Source of the DNA: CAZKYP01 sp964556885
GTDB taxonomy: Bacteria > Planctomycetota > Phycisphaerae > Sedimentisphaerales > Anaerobacaceae
DNA: 28,788 nucleotides
Direction: 5' to 3'
Assembly: GCA_964556885.1 (NCBI GenBank)
Contig: CAZKYP010000014.1
Location: forward strand, 1 to 28,788
In this document: in pieces, positions 13,755 to 21,576 of the stretch
Layout of the letters: the number at the start of each line of letters is the position of its first letter
How positions within the stretch are numbered: position 1 is the stretch's first letter
Program-made: the position numbers and the translations under genes
Notes under the pieces: generated by a model
What the model was told of the DNA's origin: nothing
Database searches by the model: none
The model's input: the letters and a program-made list of their open reading frames with translations, nothing else

Positions 13755-14273
13755 ATGGAAGAGAATAAAAATCCTATAACATTTAAGGGAAACCCGATGA
13801 CTTTAGTTGGTAACCAGGTTAATGTGGGTAAACATGCGCCGGATTTTGAGGTCATCGGCAATGATATGTCGGCGGTTAAGTTATCCGATTTTCGCGGTAA
13901 AGTATGTGTTATCTGTTCGGTGCCGTCACTGGACACCCCGGTATGCGATACCGAGATTCGGAAGTTCAATGAGCATGCGACGTCTTTGGGCGATGATGTG
14001 AAAATCCTCGTGATAAGTATGGACCTGCCGTTTGCCCAGGGTAGGTGGTGTGGCGCATCAGGTGTTAAGAATGTTCAGACACTTTCCGATTATCGTGATG
14101 CGGAATTCGGCAATAACTACGGTGTTTTAATCAAACAATTGAGATTGCTCGCTCGTACTATATTTGTTGTGGACAAAAAGGGCGTCGTTCGTTACAAAGA
14201 AATAGTTAATGAGCTGACAAATGAACCTGATTATGACGCGGCGTTAAAGGCTGTGAAAGAAGCAAAAAAATGA
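13755..14273 (+). CDS. tpx: Thiol peroxidase (Tpx-type peroxiredoxin)
   Basis: A 172-residue atypical two-Cys peroxiredoxin of the Tpx group. The peroxidatic Cys64 lies in SVPSLDTPVCDTEIRKF and the resolving Cys99 in GRWCGASG, the Tpx-specific positions. The central DLPFAQ motif follows strand four. It reduces hydrogen and alkyl peroxides using thioredoxin. The first 15 residues (KNPITFKGNPMTLVG) are the characteristic Tpx beta-hairpin. ATG 13755 has an AGGAAACGAGG stretch upstream. The stop overlaps the next start as ATGA (14270-14273), showing translational coupling to the flavodiiron gene. Confidence 0.95.
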   Translation: MEENKNPITFKGNPMTLVGNQVNVGKHAPDFEVIGNDMSAVKLSDFRGKVCVICSVPSLDTPVCDTEIRKFNEHATSLGDDVKILVISMDLPFAQGRWCGASGVKNVQTLSDYRDAEFGNNYGVLIKQLRLLARTIFVVDKKGVVRYKEIVNELTNEPDYDAALKAVKEAKK

Positions 14274-15451
14274 GACGATTGAGTAATAACATTTTTGCGG
14301 TCGGTGCGATTGACTGGGATGCGAGATTATTCGACAGGCTTATCCCGCTGCCGGACGGGACAAGTTACAACTCGTACCTGATTCGCGGCAGCGAGAAAAC
14401 GGCTTTGCTCGATACGGTCGAACCGAGTAAAACGGATGTTTTGTTCGGCAACATTGTTGCCACTGGAACCGATAGGATTGATTATATCATAGCCCATCAC
14501 GCCGAACAGGACCACTCCGGCTCATTGCCTGACGTTATGCTGGTGTACCCGGATGCAAAGGTTGTAACAAATCCGAAATGCAAACAAATGCTGATGGATT
14601 TGCTCGGTTTGGAGGAGGAAAAGTTCATCACCGTCGAAGACGGACAAAAGCTGTCGTTGGGTGACAAGACTTTGCAGTTTATTTATACGCCGTGGGTTCA
14701 CTGGCCGGAGACGATGAGCACATACGTACCGGAGGACAAAATACTGTTTTCCTGTGACTTCTTCGGTGCTCATCTCGCGACAAGTGATTTGTTTGCCGAT
14801 GACGAGGGAACGGTTTATGAGTCGGCCAAACGATATTACGCCGAAATTATGATGCCGTTCAGGAAGCAGATAAACTCCAACATTGCAAAGCTCGAAAAAT
14901 TCGATATACAGATGATCGCCCCGAGTCACGGTCCTGTACATAAACGTACGGAGTTCATCCTCGACGCTTATAAAGACTGGGCATCCGACGTGGTTAAAAA
15001 TGAAGTAGTGGTAGCTTATGTATCGATGCACGGGAGTACGGGCAAGATGGTTACGCATTTTGTCCAGGCGCTTATCGAGCGAGGTATTGGTGTCAGACAA
15101 TTTGAGCTTTCAACGGTTGATGTCGGCAAGCTTGCAATATCGCTGGTCGATGCGGCAACCGTAGTTATAGGTTCACCGACTATTTTGGCCGGGCCGCATC
15201 CGTGTGCGGCTTATGCAGCCTTTTTGGCGAATGCCCTCAAACCCAAGATTAAATTTGCTTCCATAATAGGCTCTTTCGGGTGGGGCGGCAGAACTGTTGA
15301 GCAATTGACGGGGATGATGACAAATCTCAAGGTTGAAGTGCTTGAACCTGTCCTGGCGAAAGGCGATCCGAAAGATGTTGATTTTGCTTCGCTTGACAGG
15401 CTGGCCGACGATATTTTGAAAAAACACAAAGAAATTGGAATAACAACATAA
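14270..15451 (+). CDS. Flavodiiron protein (FprA / rubredoxin:oxygen oxidoreductase)
   Basis: A 393-residue A-type flavoprotein. Residues 1-245 form a metallo-beta-lactamase-like domain with diiron ligands His77, Glu79, Asp81 and His82 (HAEQDH), His144 (WVHWPE), Asp163 (SCDFFG) and His220 (SHGP). From about residue 250 a flavodoxin domain follows, with the FMN phosphate loop at SMHGSTGK and the flavin-stacking region at GSPTILAGPHP. The enzyme reduces oxygen to water (some members reduce NO) with electrons from rubredoxin, protecting anaerobes from oxygen. It has no fused rubredoxin or reductase domain, so the separate rubredoxin at 17496 is its likely donor. The start overlaps the tpx stop. 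Confidence 0.95.
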   Translation: MRRLSNNIFAVGAIDWDARLFDRLIPLPDGTSYNSYLIRGSEKTALLDTVEPSKTDVLFGNIVATGTDRIDYIIAHHAEQDHSGSLPDVMLVYPDAKVVTNPKCKQMLMDLLGLEEEKFITVEDGQKLSLGDKTLQFIYTPWVHWPETMSTYVPEDKILFSCDFFGAHLATSDLFADDEGTVYESAKRYYAEIMMPFRKQINSNIAKLEKFDIQMIAPSHGPVHKRTEFILDAYKDWASDVVKNEVVVAYVSMHGSTGKMVTHFVQALIERGIGVRQFELSTVDVGKLAISLVDAATVVIGSPTILAGPHPCAAYAAFLANALKPKIKFASIIGSFGWGGRTVEQLTGMMTNLKVEVLEPVLAKGDPKDVDFASLDRLADDILKKHKEIGITT

Positions 15452-15477
15452 AGATTTTATTATGAAGGGAGTCAAAA

Positions 15478-15852
15478 ATGGCTGAGAAACTACAAATTTA
15501 TAAATGTAATGTATGCGGTAATATTGTAGAAGTGCTGCATGGAGGCGATGGAGAGTTGGTCTGTTGCGGCGAACCGATGGAACTGCTGACTGAGAAAACC
15601 GCAGATGCCGCAAAAGAAAAGCATGTTCCGGTTATCGAGAAAGTCGAAGGCGGGTATAAGGTGAAAGTAGGGAGTGTCCCTCATCCTATGGAAGAAAAAC
15701 ACTATATTGAGTGGATTGAGCTGCTTGCCGATGGAAAGGCATACAGGCAGTTCCTGAAGCCCGGGATTGCACCCGAAGCGATGTTCTGCGTGGAAGCAAG
15801 TTCGGTTAGTGCAAGAGAGCATTGTAACGTGCACGGATTGTGGAAGGGGTAA
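15478..15852 (+). CDS. dfx: Desulfoferrodoxin (2Fe superoxide reductase)
   Basis: A 124-residue desulfoferrodoxin with both iron sites. The N-terminal desulforedoxin-like centre uses Cys10, Cys13, Cys29 and Cys30. The catalytic centre has Glu47-Lys48-His49 (EKHVP), His69 (PHPMEE), His75 (KHYIEWIEL), Cys116 and His119 (CNVHGLWK): the four-His, one-Cys square-pyramidal iron and the Glu-Lys pair that handles superoxide. It reduces superoxide to peroxide without releasing oxygen, and the neighbouring rubrerythrin and Tpx can then remove the peroxide. GGGAGTC precedes ATG 15478 at a good distance. The gene lies 26 bases after the flavodiiron gene, in the same run. Confidence 0.97.
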   Translation: MAEKLQIYKCNVCGNIVEVLHGGDGELVCCGEPMELLTEKTADAAKEKHVPVIEKVEGGYKVKVGSVPHPMEEKHYIEWIELLADGKAYRQFLKPGIAPEAMFCVEASSVSAREHCNVHGLWKG

Positions 15853-15856
15853 AAAA

Positions 15857-16372
15857 ATGATCGGCAAAAAGATGGAAAAGGCATTAAACGACCAGGTTAA
15901 TGCCGAATTGTTTTCTGCATATCTGTATTTGTCCATGGAGGCATACTTTAAGTCACTGAATATGAATGGATTTGCCAACTGGATGAGAGTTCAGACGCAG
16001 GAAGAAGTTATACATGCTACGATGATGTACGATTTTATTAACGAACGCGGCGGCAGAGTGACATTGAAAGCTATTGACGGTCCGAAGACAAAGTGGGATT
16101 CGCCATTGGCTGTTTTTAAGAACATCTATGAACACGAGCAAAAAGTGACAGGGCTTATTAACAACCTGGTGGATTTAGCCATTAAGGAAAAAGACCATGC
16201 AACGAACGCCTTTTTACAGTGGTTTGTTAATGAGCAGGTCGAAGAAGAATCGTCCGCCGATGCGGTTGTGCAGCAATTGAAGATGATGAAAGATGCGCCG
16301 GGTGGAATATTCATGCTTGATAAGGAACTGGGACAAAGAGTTTTTACCCCGCCCGCCACAGCCGGTCAATAG
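15857..16372 (+). CDS. ftnA: Bacterial non-heme ferritin
   Basis: A 171-residue ferritin of standard length. The ferroxidase centre ligands are all visible: Glu in LNDQVNAELFSAYLY, Glu and His in TQEEVIHATMMYDF, Glu in YEHEQKVT, and Glu in NEQVEEES. It stores iron as ferric mineral in 24-subunit shells and limits Fenton chemistry by removing ferrous iron. ATG 15857 is preceded by GGAAGGGG; a longer in-frame extension upstream runs inside dfx and is rejected. The gap to dfx is only 4 bases, and the stop ends where the next frame opens, so the gene is tightly packed in the stress cluster. Confidence 0.95.
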   Translation: MIGKKMEKALNDQVNAELFSAYLYLSMEAYFKSLNMNGFANWMRVQTQEEVIHATMMYDFINERGGRVTLKAIDGPKTKWDSPLAVFKNIYEHEQKVTGLINNLVDLAIKEKDHATNAFLQWFVNEQVEEESSADAVVQQLKMMKDAPGGIFMLDKELGQRVFTPPATAGQ

Positions 16373-16449
16373 TGGCGTATTACGGACAAACCGGCAACAA
16401 TTGGAAAAAGTCAAATTATTTAATCAATGTCCTGCTGAAAGGAGAAAGA

Positions 16450-16935
16450 ATGGGTATGCCGTTTAGTGCTGATGAAGTCTTTGAAATGGCCGAACAAATA
16501 GAAAGAAACGGGGCAAAATTTTACCGAGCCGCGGCGGAGAAATTCCCTGCTATGGGGCAGTTATTGCTTAAGCTTGCAGTTATGGAAGATGAGCATCTGA
16601 AAACTTTCGCAGCGATGAGGAAGGAGCTTTCAGGAACTGAGCTCGAGCAGCCTGTTTACGATCCTGACAACGAGGCACAAATGTATTTGCAGGTGATGGC
16701 CGATAGTAAGATTTTTGATGTTAAAGCTGATCCGACGAAAAAACTCGATGGCGCGAAGACACCTCGGGATGTCTTGAATCTGGCTATCGGTATAGAAAAA
16801 GATTCAATCGCATTTTATGTCGGTTTGAAAGAAACTGTCTCACGCAAGGCCGGTAAAGACAAGGTTGATGAAATAATTAAACAGGAAATCGGTCATATCG
16901 CCATCCTGAAGCATCAGCTCGATGAATTACAATAG
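16450..16935 (+). CDS. Ferritin-family diiron protein, rubrerythrin-like without rubredoxin (paralogue 1)
   Basis: A 161-residue four-helix-bundle protein. The first half has EQIERNGAKFYRAAAE (metal Glu) and MEDEHLKTF (E46-x2-H49); the second half has GIEKDSIAFYVGL and QEIGHIAILKHQL (ExxH). This is the repeated E...ExxH pattern of rubrerythrin-type diiron sites, but no CxxC rubredoxin domain follows. Such stand-alone proteins occur in many anaerobes and are thought to be peroxidases or iron-handling proteins; the exact reaction is not known here. ATG 16450 has AGGAG at ideal spacing; an in-frame GTG at 16372 would add 26 non-homologous residues and is rejected. Its neighbour at 16976 is a paralogue. 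Confidence 0.85.
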   Translation: MGMPFSADEVFEMAEQIERNGAKFYRAAAEKFPAMGQLLLKLAVMEDEHLKTFAAMRKELSGTELEQPVYDPDNEAQMYLQVMADSKIFDVKADPTKKLDGAKTPRDVLNLAIGIEKDSIAFYVGLKETVSRKAGKDKVDEIIKQEIGHIAILKHQLDELQ

Positions 16936-16975
16936 CGAGAGTGGTTTCATAAGATAAAATAAATATTACGTAAAA

Positions 16976-17467
16976 ATGACTATAGGATTAAATGCTCTCG
17001 AAATTTTCGAAATCGCCGAGCAAATAGAGGAAAGCGGCGCGGTTTTTTATCGTAAAGCAGCGGGACTGTTTAATAATCCGCAAACTAACAGGATTTTCCT
17101 CCAACTGGCAGACTGGGAAATTAAACATAAAAAACTGTTTTCTGATATGAGGAAACAACTTGTCGAATCGAAAACGTTCGAACACAACGGGAAGGTGAGC
17201 GATTTAAGCCTGTTGGCGGGTCTTTCGGTTTTTGCCATAAGGCCGAATCCGCGGGATACGTTCAGCGGCAGCGAAGATGAGATAACGGTCATTAAAAGTG
17301 CTATCGAGAAAGAGAAAGATTCTGTTGTTTTCTATAGCGGCCTGAAGGAATATGTTCCTGATACAGCGGATAAGGAAACAATTGACAAGGTCATAAAAGA
17401 AGAAATACATCATATTGGGATTCTTGGTAGATTGTATAGACGAAAACGAAATATCGGGAAAGATTAA
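16976..17467 (+). CDS. Ferritin-family diiron protein, rubrerythrin-like without rubredoxin (paralogue 2)
   Basis: A 163-residue relative of the preceding gene, 40 bases downstream, with the same plan: EIAEQIEESGAVFYRKAA and DWEIKHKKLF (ExxH) in the first half, AIEKEKDSVVFYSGL and KEEIHHIGIL (ExxH) in the second. All diiron ligands are retained, so it is probably active, but the middle linker and C-terminus (RRKRNIGKD, basic) have diverged strongly. The pair looks like an old tandem duplication. ATG 16976 lacks a convincing Shine-Dalgarno sequence, unlike its neighbours, so it may be translated weakly. The role, probably peroxide or iron handling, is inferred from family and context. Confidence 0.83.
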   Translation: MTIGLNALEIFEIAEQIEESGAVFYRKAAGLFNNPQTNRIFLQLADWEIKHKKLFSDMRKQLVESKTFEHNGKVSDLSLLAGLSVFAIRPNPRDTFSGSEDEITVIKSAIEKEKDSVVFYSGLKEYVPDTADKETIDKVIKEEIHHIGILGRLYRRKRNIGKD

Positions 17468-17495
17468 GAAATATATCAGACAGGGAGTCAAACAG

Positions 17496-17660
17496 ATGAA
17501 GAAATACAAATGTCTCATGTGTGGGTATATCTATGACCCGGCCGCAGGTGATCCTGATAGCGGCGTGGAACCAGGTACGTCTTTTGAGGATTTGCCGGAT
17601 GACTGGGTGTGCCCGGAGTGTGGGGCCGGCAAGGACGAGTTCGAACCGGTAGAAGATTGA
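17496..17660 (+). CDS. Rubredoxin
   Basis: A 54-residue rubredoxin with the standard Fe(Cys)4 site: CLMCGYIYDP near the N-terminus and CPECGAGKDEFE near the C-terminus, with the conserved DPDSGVEPGTSFEDLPDDW between. It is a one-electron carrier in the cytoplasm; its known clients rubrerythrin, flavodiiron protein and superoxide reductase are all encoded upstream in the same run. ATG 17496 has GGGAGTCA upstream, the same ribosome-binding pattern as dfx. A longer upstream extension in the frame is out of family and rejected. No rubredoxin reductase gene is visible in the window. Confidence 0.97.
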   Translation: MKKYKCLMCGYIYDPAAGDPDSGVEPGTSFEDLPDDWVCPECGAGKDEFEPVED

Positions 17661-17703
17661 TTTTACATGTCCTTTCATATCGGTGGGCAATGGAGCGGCT
17701 GTA

Positions 17704-19254
17704 ATGAAGGAGATTCGGCCAACTGTAGATAAATGGGAAGTTCTCTGCAAGGAAACCGGCGCCGGGCCGAATGCATTCGTTGTTTTTGGGGCTTCCGGTG
17801 ACCTGACTGCAAGGAAGCTGCTCGTGAGTATCTTTCAGCTTTTTCAACAGGATTTGCTTGATGATAAATTTTGTTTGTTGGGTTGCGGAAGAAAAAAATT
17901 CTCAGATCATGAATTTCGTCAAAAGGCACAGCAGGCGATTAATGAAAATTCTAATTCTCCGGCTTCAGCGGATATGACTAAATTCATTAATAGATTCTAT
18001 TATGTTGACGGAGATTACAATGATCCGGGATTTTATGAACGCATTAAATCAAAATTAATCGAACTGGACAAAAAATATCGTACCGGTCGAAACCATATAT
18101 ATTATCTCTCTGTACCGCCTGCCTTGTATACCACGATAGTCGATCATCTTGGCTCATCGGGACTTTCATGCTCGGGCAAATCGGATGAAGATGAACATAT
18201 TAAACTGGTCGTTGAAAAACCTTTCGGAAGAGACTTTGACAGTGCTGTTGAGCTGAACGAAAATATTCATAGATGTTTCAATGAATCTCAGATATATCGA
18301 ATCGACCATTATCTTGGAAAAGAGACGGTTCAGAACATTTTGATTTTTCGTTTCGCGAATTCTATTTTTGAGCCGGTCTGGAATCGCAATTATATCGATA
18401 ATGTACAAATCACCATTGCCGAAACGGTAGGAGTCGAGCACAGGGCCGGTTATTATGACAACTCCGGCGCCATTAGGGACATATTCCAGAATCACATGCT
18501 CCAGATGGTTGCCCTGGTTTCAATGGAATGCCCGTTATCTTTTGATGCGGACCATATTCGTGACGAAAGGGTCAAATTACTTCGTTCGATTCGACCGTTC
18601 GATATAAATAAATTGAACGAACTTTGTGTTCGAGGTCAATATGGCCCGGGAACGTTGAATGGTGTGAAAGTCGAAGGTTATTTACAGGAGGATGATGTAA
18701 AATCGGATTCGAAAACTGAAACCTATATTGCGGCGAAACTTTTTATAGACAACTGGAGATGGCAGGGCGTACCTTTTTATCTCAGGACCGGAAAGAGGCT
18801 TGCAAAAAAGGTATCGGAGATTATAATTACATTCAAAAAAGTCCCTTACTCGACGTTTTCTTCCGTTGGTCTTGATGATTTTCCCCCTAATATTCTTGTT
18901 TTTCGAATCCAGCCTGAAGAAGGTATATCACTTAGTTTTCAGGCCAAGAGGCCCGGCTCAAAGGTCTGTATGAGCACGCTTGATATGAATTTCAGTTATA
19001 AAAGTATTTTTAAGGTTGATATGCCCGAAGCATATCAGAGACTGCTGCTGGACTGTATGGTTGGCGACCAGACGTTGTTTACGCGGCAGGACGATGTCGA
19101 AACTTCGTGGCGGCTGCTGACTCCGGTTTTACAAAATTGGGAAAAAGGAAATGGTTTGTTGTCCGGATACCCGGCGGGGGCGGAATCTTTTCCCGAGGCA
19201 GATAATCTTATCGAATCGGATGGGCGAAAATGGCGAAAATTAGGAAGGGTGTGA
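17704..19254 (+). CDS. zwf: Glucose-6-phosphate 1-dehydrogenase
   Basis: A 516-residue enzyme of normal length. The N-terminal Rossmann domain has the NADP loop FGASGDLTARKL (28-39), then EKPFGRD (171-177) and the active-site motif RIDHYLGKE (199-207) with the catalytic His; the C-terminal alpha+beta domain is complete through FYLRTGKRL. It oxidises glucose-6-phosphate to 6-phosphogluconolactone and makes NADPH. ATG 17704 has GGAG 8 bases upstream; a GTG at 17683 lacks a ribosome-binding site. It begins 43 bases after rubredoxin in the oxidative-stress run, suggesting that NADPH supply is co-expressed with the detoxifying enzymes. No 6-phosphogluconolactonase or gnd gene is next to it. Confidence 0.95.
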   Translation: MKEIRPTVDKWEVLCKETGAGPNAFVVFGASGDLTARKLLVSIFQLFQQDLLDDKFCLLGCGRKKFSDHEFRQKAQQAINENSNSPASADMTKFINRFYYVDGDYNDPGFYERIKSKLIELDKKYRTGRNHIYYLSVPPALYTTIVDHLGSSGLSCSGKSDEDEHIKLVVEKPFGRDFDSAVELNENIHRCFNESQIYRIDHYLGKETVQNILIFRFANSIFEPVWNRNYIDNVQITIAETVGVEHRAGYYDNSGAIRDIFQNHMLQMVALVSMECPLSFDADHIRDERVKLLRSIRPFDINKLNELCVRGQYGPGTLNGVKVEGYLQEDDVKSDSKTETYIAAKLFIDNWRWQGVPFYLRTGKRLAKKVSEIIITFKKVPYSTFSSVGLDDFPPNILVFRIQPEEGISLSFQAKRPGSKVCMSTLDMNFSYKSIFKVDMPEAYQRLLLDCMVGDQTLFTRQDDVETSWRLLTPVLQNWEKGNGLLSGYPAGAESFPEADNLIESDGRKWRKLGRV

Positions 19255-19256
19255 AC

Positions 19257-20915
19257 GTGTTCGATAATGTAAGAATCGACAGGAATCCGGGCGGGTTTGG
19301 AGTTCGGGGCCGATTGAAATTAATTTATTTATTGTTCCTGTTCTCAACGGCGATATTTTTTATTGAGCCGTCGGTATCGAAGGCGGATTACATGCAAATA
19401 CCTGTATGTGTCACGGGTACTCCATTTGTAGCGACATATTTTAATCCGAACGCCGCTCCTGAGTTTCCCAAAAAATTGAAATGGTTAAATGCAAAAAGAC
19501 CGCTTACGATGGGAGAGCTTCGCGGAAAAGTAGTGCTTCTGAATTTCTGGACCTATGGCAGCATCAGTTGTCTTCATGTTTTGCCCGGTCTTGCGGAGCT
19601 TGAGAGTAAATATCCTGAAGAGCTTGTCGTTATCGGCGTGCATTCAGGTAAGTTCACCGGGGAAAAAGATCCTGAGAATATTCGTCAGGCAATCGTTCGT
19701 TATGATATCAGGTATCCTGTTATTAATGATTCGGATATGCAGATATGGCATATATACGGTGTTCATGCCTGGCCGGCTCTGATTCTGATAGATCCGTCGG
19801 GAAGGATTATAAATCGATATGGCGGGGAGGATGTTTTCGAAGCTTTTGACGAGAATATTTCCTCGATAATCAAACAGTTTGACAAGGTTGGTCTATTAAA
19901 ACGTCGGCCTTTGGACCTTGGACTTAAAACTGAGCAAACGAAGGATTCGCTGCTTTATTTTCCGGGAGGAATTTTTGCTGACGAATCTTCGGAAAGACTT
20001 TTCATTTCCGACACGGGGCATAACAGAATAATTGTAGCTCGTTTCGACGGGTATATTGTCGAAATTTATGGTTCCGGTGACAGTGGTTTTACGGATGGTC
20101 CCTTCGTCATGGCGAAATTTAACCGGCCTCACGGCCTTGCTTTGTCGAATAAGAAGCTTTATGTTGCGGATACCGGAAATCACAGCATCCGGGCCGTCAA
20201 TTTATCGATTAAAAAAGTAACTACCCTGGCGGGAATCGGCAGGCAGGGGAAATCATTGAACATCAAAGGAAAAGCCCGTATCGCGGCCTTGAACTCACCC
20301 TGGGATTTGGAAGTAATCGACAATAAATTATTTGTAGCTATGGCGGGAGCAAATCAACTTTATCGGATAGACCTGCAGAATGAGGCGATATACCTTTTTG
20401 CCGGGGATGGTTTTGAAGAGCATATGGACGGTCTCAGACAAAGAGCCGCATTGGCACAGCCTTCCGGCCTGGCGACTGATGGTAACAGGTTATATTTCAC
20501 CGACAGTCAAAGCGGCTCCGTTAGATGGATAGATACTCGCGGTAACAGTGTCGTTACAACAATAGTCGGGCAGGGACTTTATCAATTCGGAGATAAGGAC
20601 GGCAGGGGACCTGATGCCCTGCTGCAGTATCCGATGGGTTTGACTTATTGTAACGATCAGCTTTATATAGCGGATACTTATAACAACAAGATAAAAGTAA
20701 TTGATCCTCTGACCTCTTCGATCAGGACATTTCTCGGAAACGGGACGGCGGGCGATACCGACGGTCCTATACCGCTTTTTGATGAACCCGGGGACCTCAG
20801 CAGTGCTTTTGGTATGCTCTTCATAGCTGATACGAATAACCACGCAATCCGAATAGCCGATATCAAGACCGGGACGGTGAAAACCCTGGAGTTGAAAACA
20901 ATTCCTAAAGATTAG
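19257..20915 (+). CDS. Exported thioredoxin-fold / NHL-repeat protein (NHLRC2-like) with a degenerate CxxC
   Basis: From GTG 19257 (AGGAAGGG 7 bases upstream; ATG 19230 inside zwf is the alternative) the product has 552 residues. A signal peptide or anchor (LKLIYLLFLFSTAIFFIEP) is followed by an AhpC/TlpA-type thioredoxin fold (about 60-205) and a C-terminal beta-propeller of NHL repeats (about 225-545; recurring LFISDTGHNRI, LYVADTGNHSI, LYIADTYNNKI). This is the architecture of NHLRC2 and its bacterial relatives. The usual WTYCCINC site is WTYGSISC here (98-105), so the CxxC pair is lost and one Cys remains, while the cis-Pro loop (AWPALI) is kept. Classical dithiol reductase activity is therefore unlikely; a monothiol or scaffold role is possible. 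It is 2 bases after zwf and ends the run before the assembly gap. Confidence 0.85.
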   Translation: MFDNVRIDRNPGGFGVRGRLKLIYLLFLFSTAIFFIEPSVSKADYMQIPVCVTGTPFVATYFNPNAAPEFPKKLKWLNAKRPLTMGELRGKVVLLNFWTYGSISCLHVLPGLAELESKYPEELVVIGVHSGKFTGEKDPENIRQAIVRYDIRYPVINDSDMQIWHIYGVHAWPALILIDPSGRIINRYGGEDVFEAFDENISSIIKQFDKVGLLKRRPLDLGLKTEQTKDSLLYFPGGIFADESSERLFISDTGHNRIIVARFDGYIVEIYGSGDSGFTDGPFVMAKFNRPHGLALSNKKLYVADTGNHSIRAVNLSIKKVTTLAGIGRQGKSLNIKGKARIAALNSPWDLEVIDNKLFVAMAGANQLYRIDLQNEAIYLFAGDGFEEHMDGLRQRAALAQPSGLATDGNRLYFTDSQSGSVRWIDTRGNSVVTTIVGQGLYQFGDKDGRGPDALLQYPMGLTYCNDQLYIADTYNNKIKVIDPLTSSIRTFLGNGTAGDTDGPIPLFDEPGDLSSAFGMLFIADTNNHAIRIADIKTGTVKTLELKTIPKD

Positions 20916-20940
20916 CTTGGTACAGGTTGTATTATTGAAG

Positions 20941-21040
20941 NNNNNNNNNNNNNNNNNNNNNNNNNNNNNNNNNNNNNNNNNNNNNNNNNNNNNNNNNNNN
21001 NNNNNNNNNNNNNNNNNNNNNNNNNNNNNNNNNNNNNNNN
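20941..21040. other. Assembly gap of exactly 100 N
   Basis: A run of 100 N marks a scaffold join of unknown true length. Order and orientation across it depend on read-pair or other linking evidence. The gene to its right is cut by it. Confidence 0.99.
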
Positions 21041-21041
21041 A

Positions 21042-21446
21042 CTGCATACATTGGAGCTTATGGCGATAACTATTTACCGGTTTCAAATAAATAAAAAAAA
21101 TGATGATGAGTTCAATCGCCGGTTAATCACGGCTATGTGCAACGAGATGACTCATTACCAGGATTTTCAGATAAAGCTCTATGAATATGGCTTCAGACCG
21201 AGGTTGACCAGGGGGACATTCTGGTTTGTCGGTTTTTGTTTCGGTTTCGGCTCCCGTTTGCTTGGTGGAAAAGCGATTCTTAAAACGGCGATTTGGGTTG
21301 AAAAGAAGGCCGTCCGTCACTATGCCGAGCTTCTTGATACCATTGACTGGGACCGGGATACTCGAAAAGTCGTCGAAAAGAATCAGGCCGATGAAACCGG
21401 GCATATCAACAGGTGGCGAAAGCTTTTGGAATCGAAAATAAATTAA
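21042..21446 (+). CDS. COQ7-like (demethoxyubiquinone hydroxylase-family) diiron protein, 5' end lost in gap
   Basis: The frame enters from the N run and ends at 21446. The visible residues begin LHTLELMAITIYRFQ, where the Glu matches the first diiron ligand of the COQ7/Clk-1 family. Further ligands follow: CNEMTHYQDF (ExxH), the VEKKAVRHYAEL Glu and His, and DETGHINRW (ExxH). The hydrophobic Gly-rich segment (GTFWFVGFCFGFGSRLLGG) is also typical. COQ7 hydroxylates a quinone precursor, but many anaerobes carry family members of unknown role. An ATG at 21060 would start after the first Glu ligand, so the true start is almost certainly in the gap. A possible frameshifted C-terminal continuation lies at 21446-21538. 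Confidence 0.75.
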   Translation: MHTLELMAITIYRFQINKKNDDEFNRRLITAMCNEMTHYQDFQIKLYEYGFRPRLTRGTFWFVGFCFGFGSRLLGGKAILKTAIWVEKKAVRHYAELLDTIDWDRDTRKVVEKNQADETGHINRWRKLLESKIN

Positions 21447-21538
21447 GGGAATATGGACAGCATCATCTTGCGGCTTACGGATTAGTCGCAGGAATGGCGG
21501 TTATGGCCGTGAGTCTGTTGTTGTCTTTGCAATACTGA
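21413..21538 (+). other. Short overlapping frame encoding a membrane segment; possible frameshifted tail of the COQ7-like gene
   Basis: In the frame two bases away from the COQ7-like gene, open sequence runs through LREYGQHHLAAYGLVAGM and a hydrophobic stretch to TGA at 21536-21538. It looks like one membrane helix. It could be the C-terminal end of the upstream gene displaced by a one-base indel in the AT-rich sequence near 21438-21447, or a chance frame. A separate small gene from GTG 21413 is less likely because no ribosome-binding site is evident. Confidence 0.3.
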
Positions 21539-21576
21539 ACGCAAATACATTATTGGTACTCTAACAGGAGTCAATT

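Noticed and set aside
15767..15856. N-terminal extension of ferritin
   Set aside because: The extra 30 residues lie inside dfx and match no ferritin; ATG 15857 has a strong ribosome-binding site and gives the standard length.
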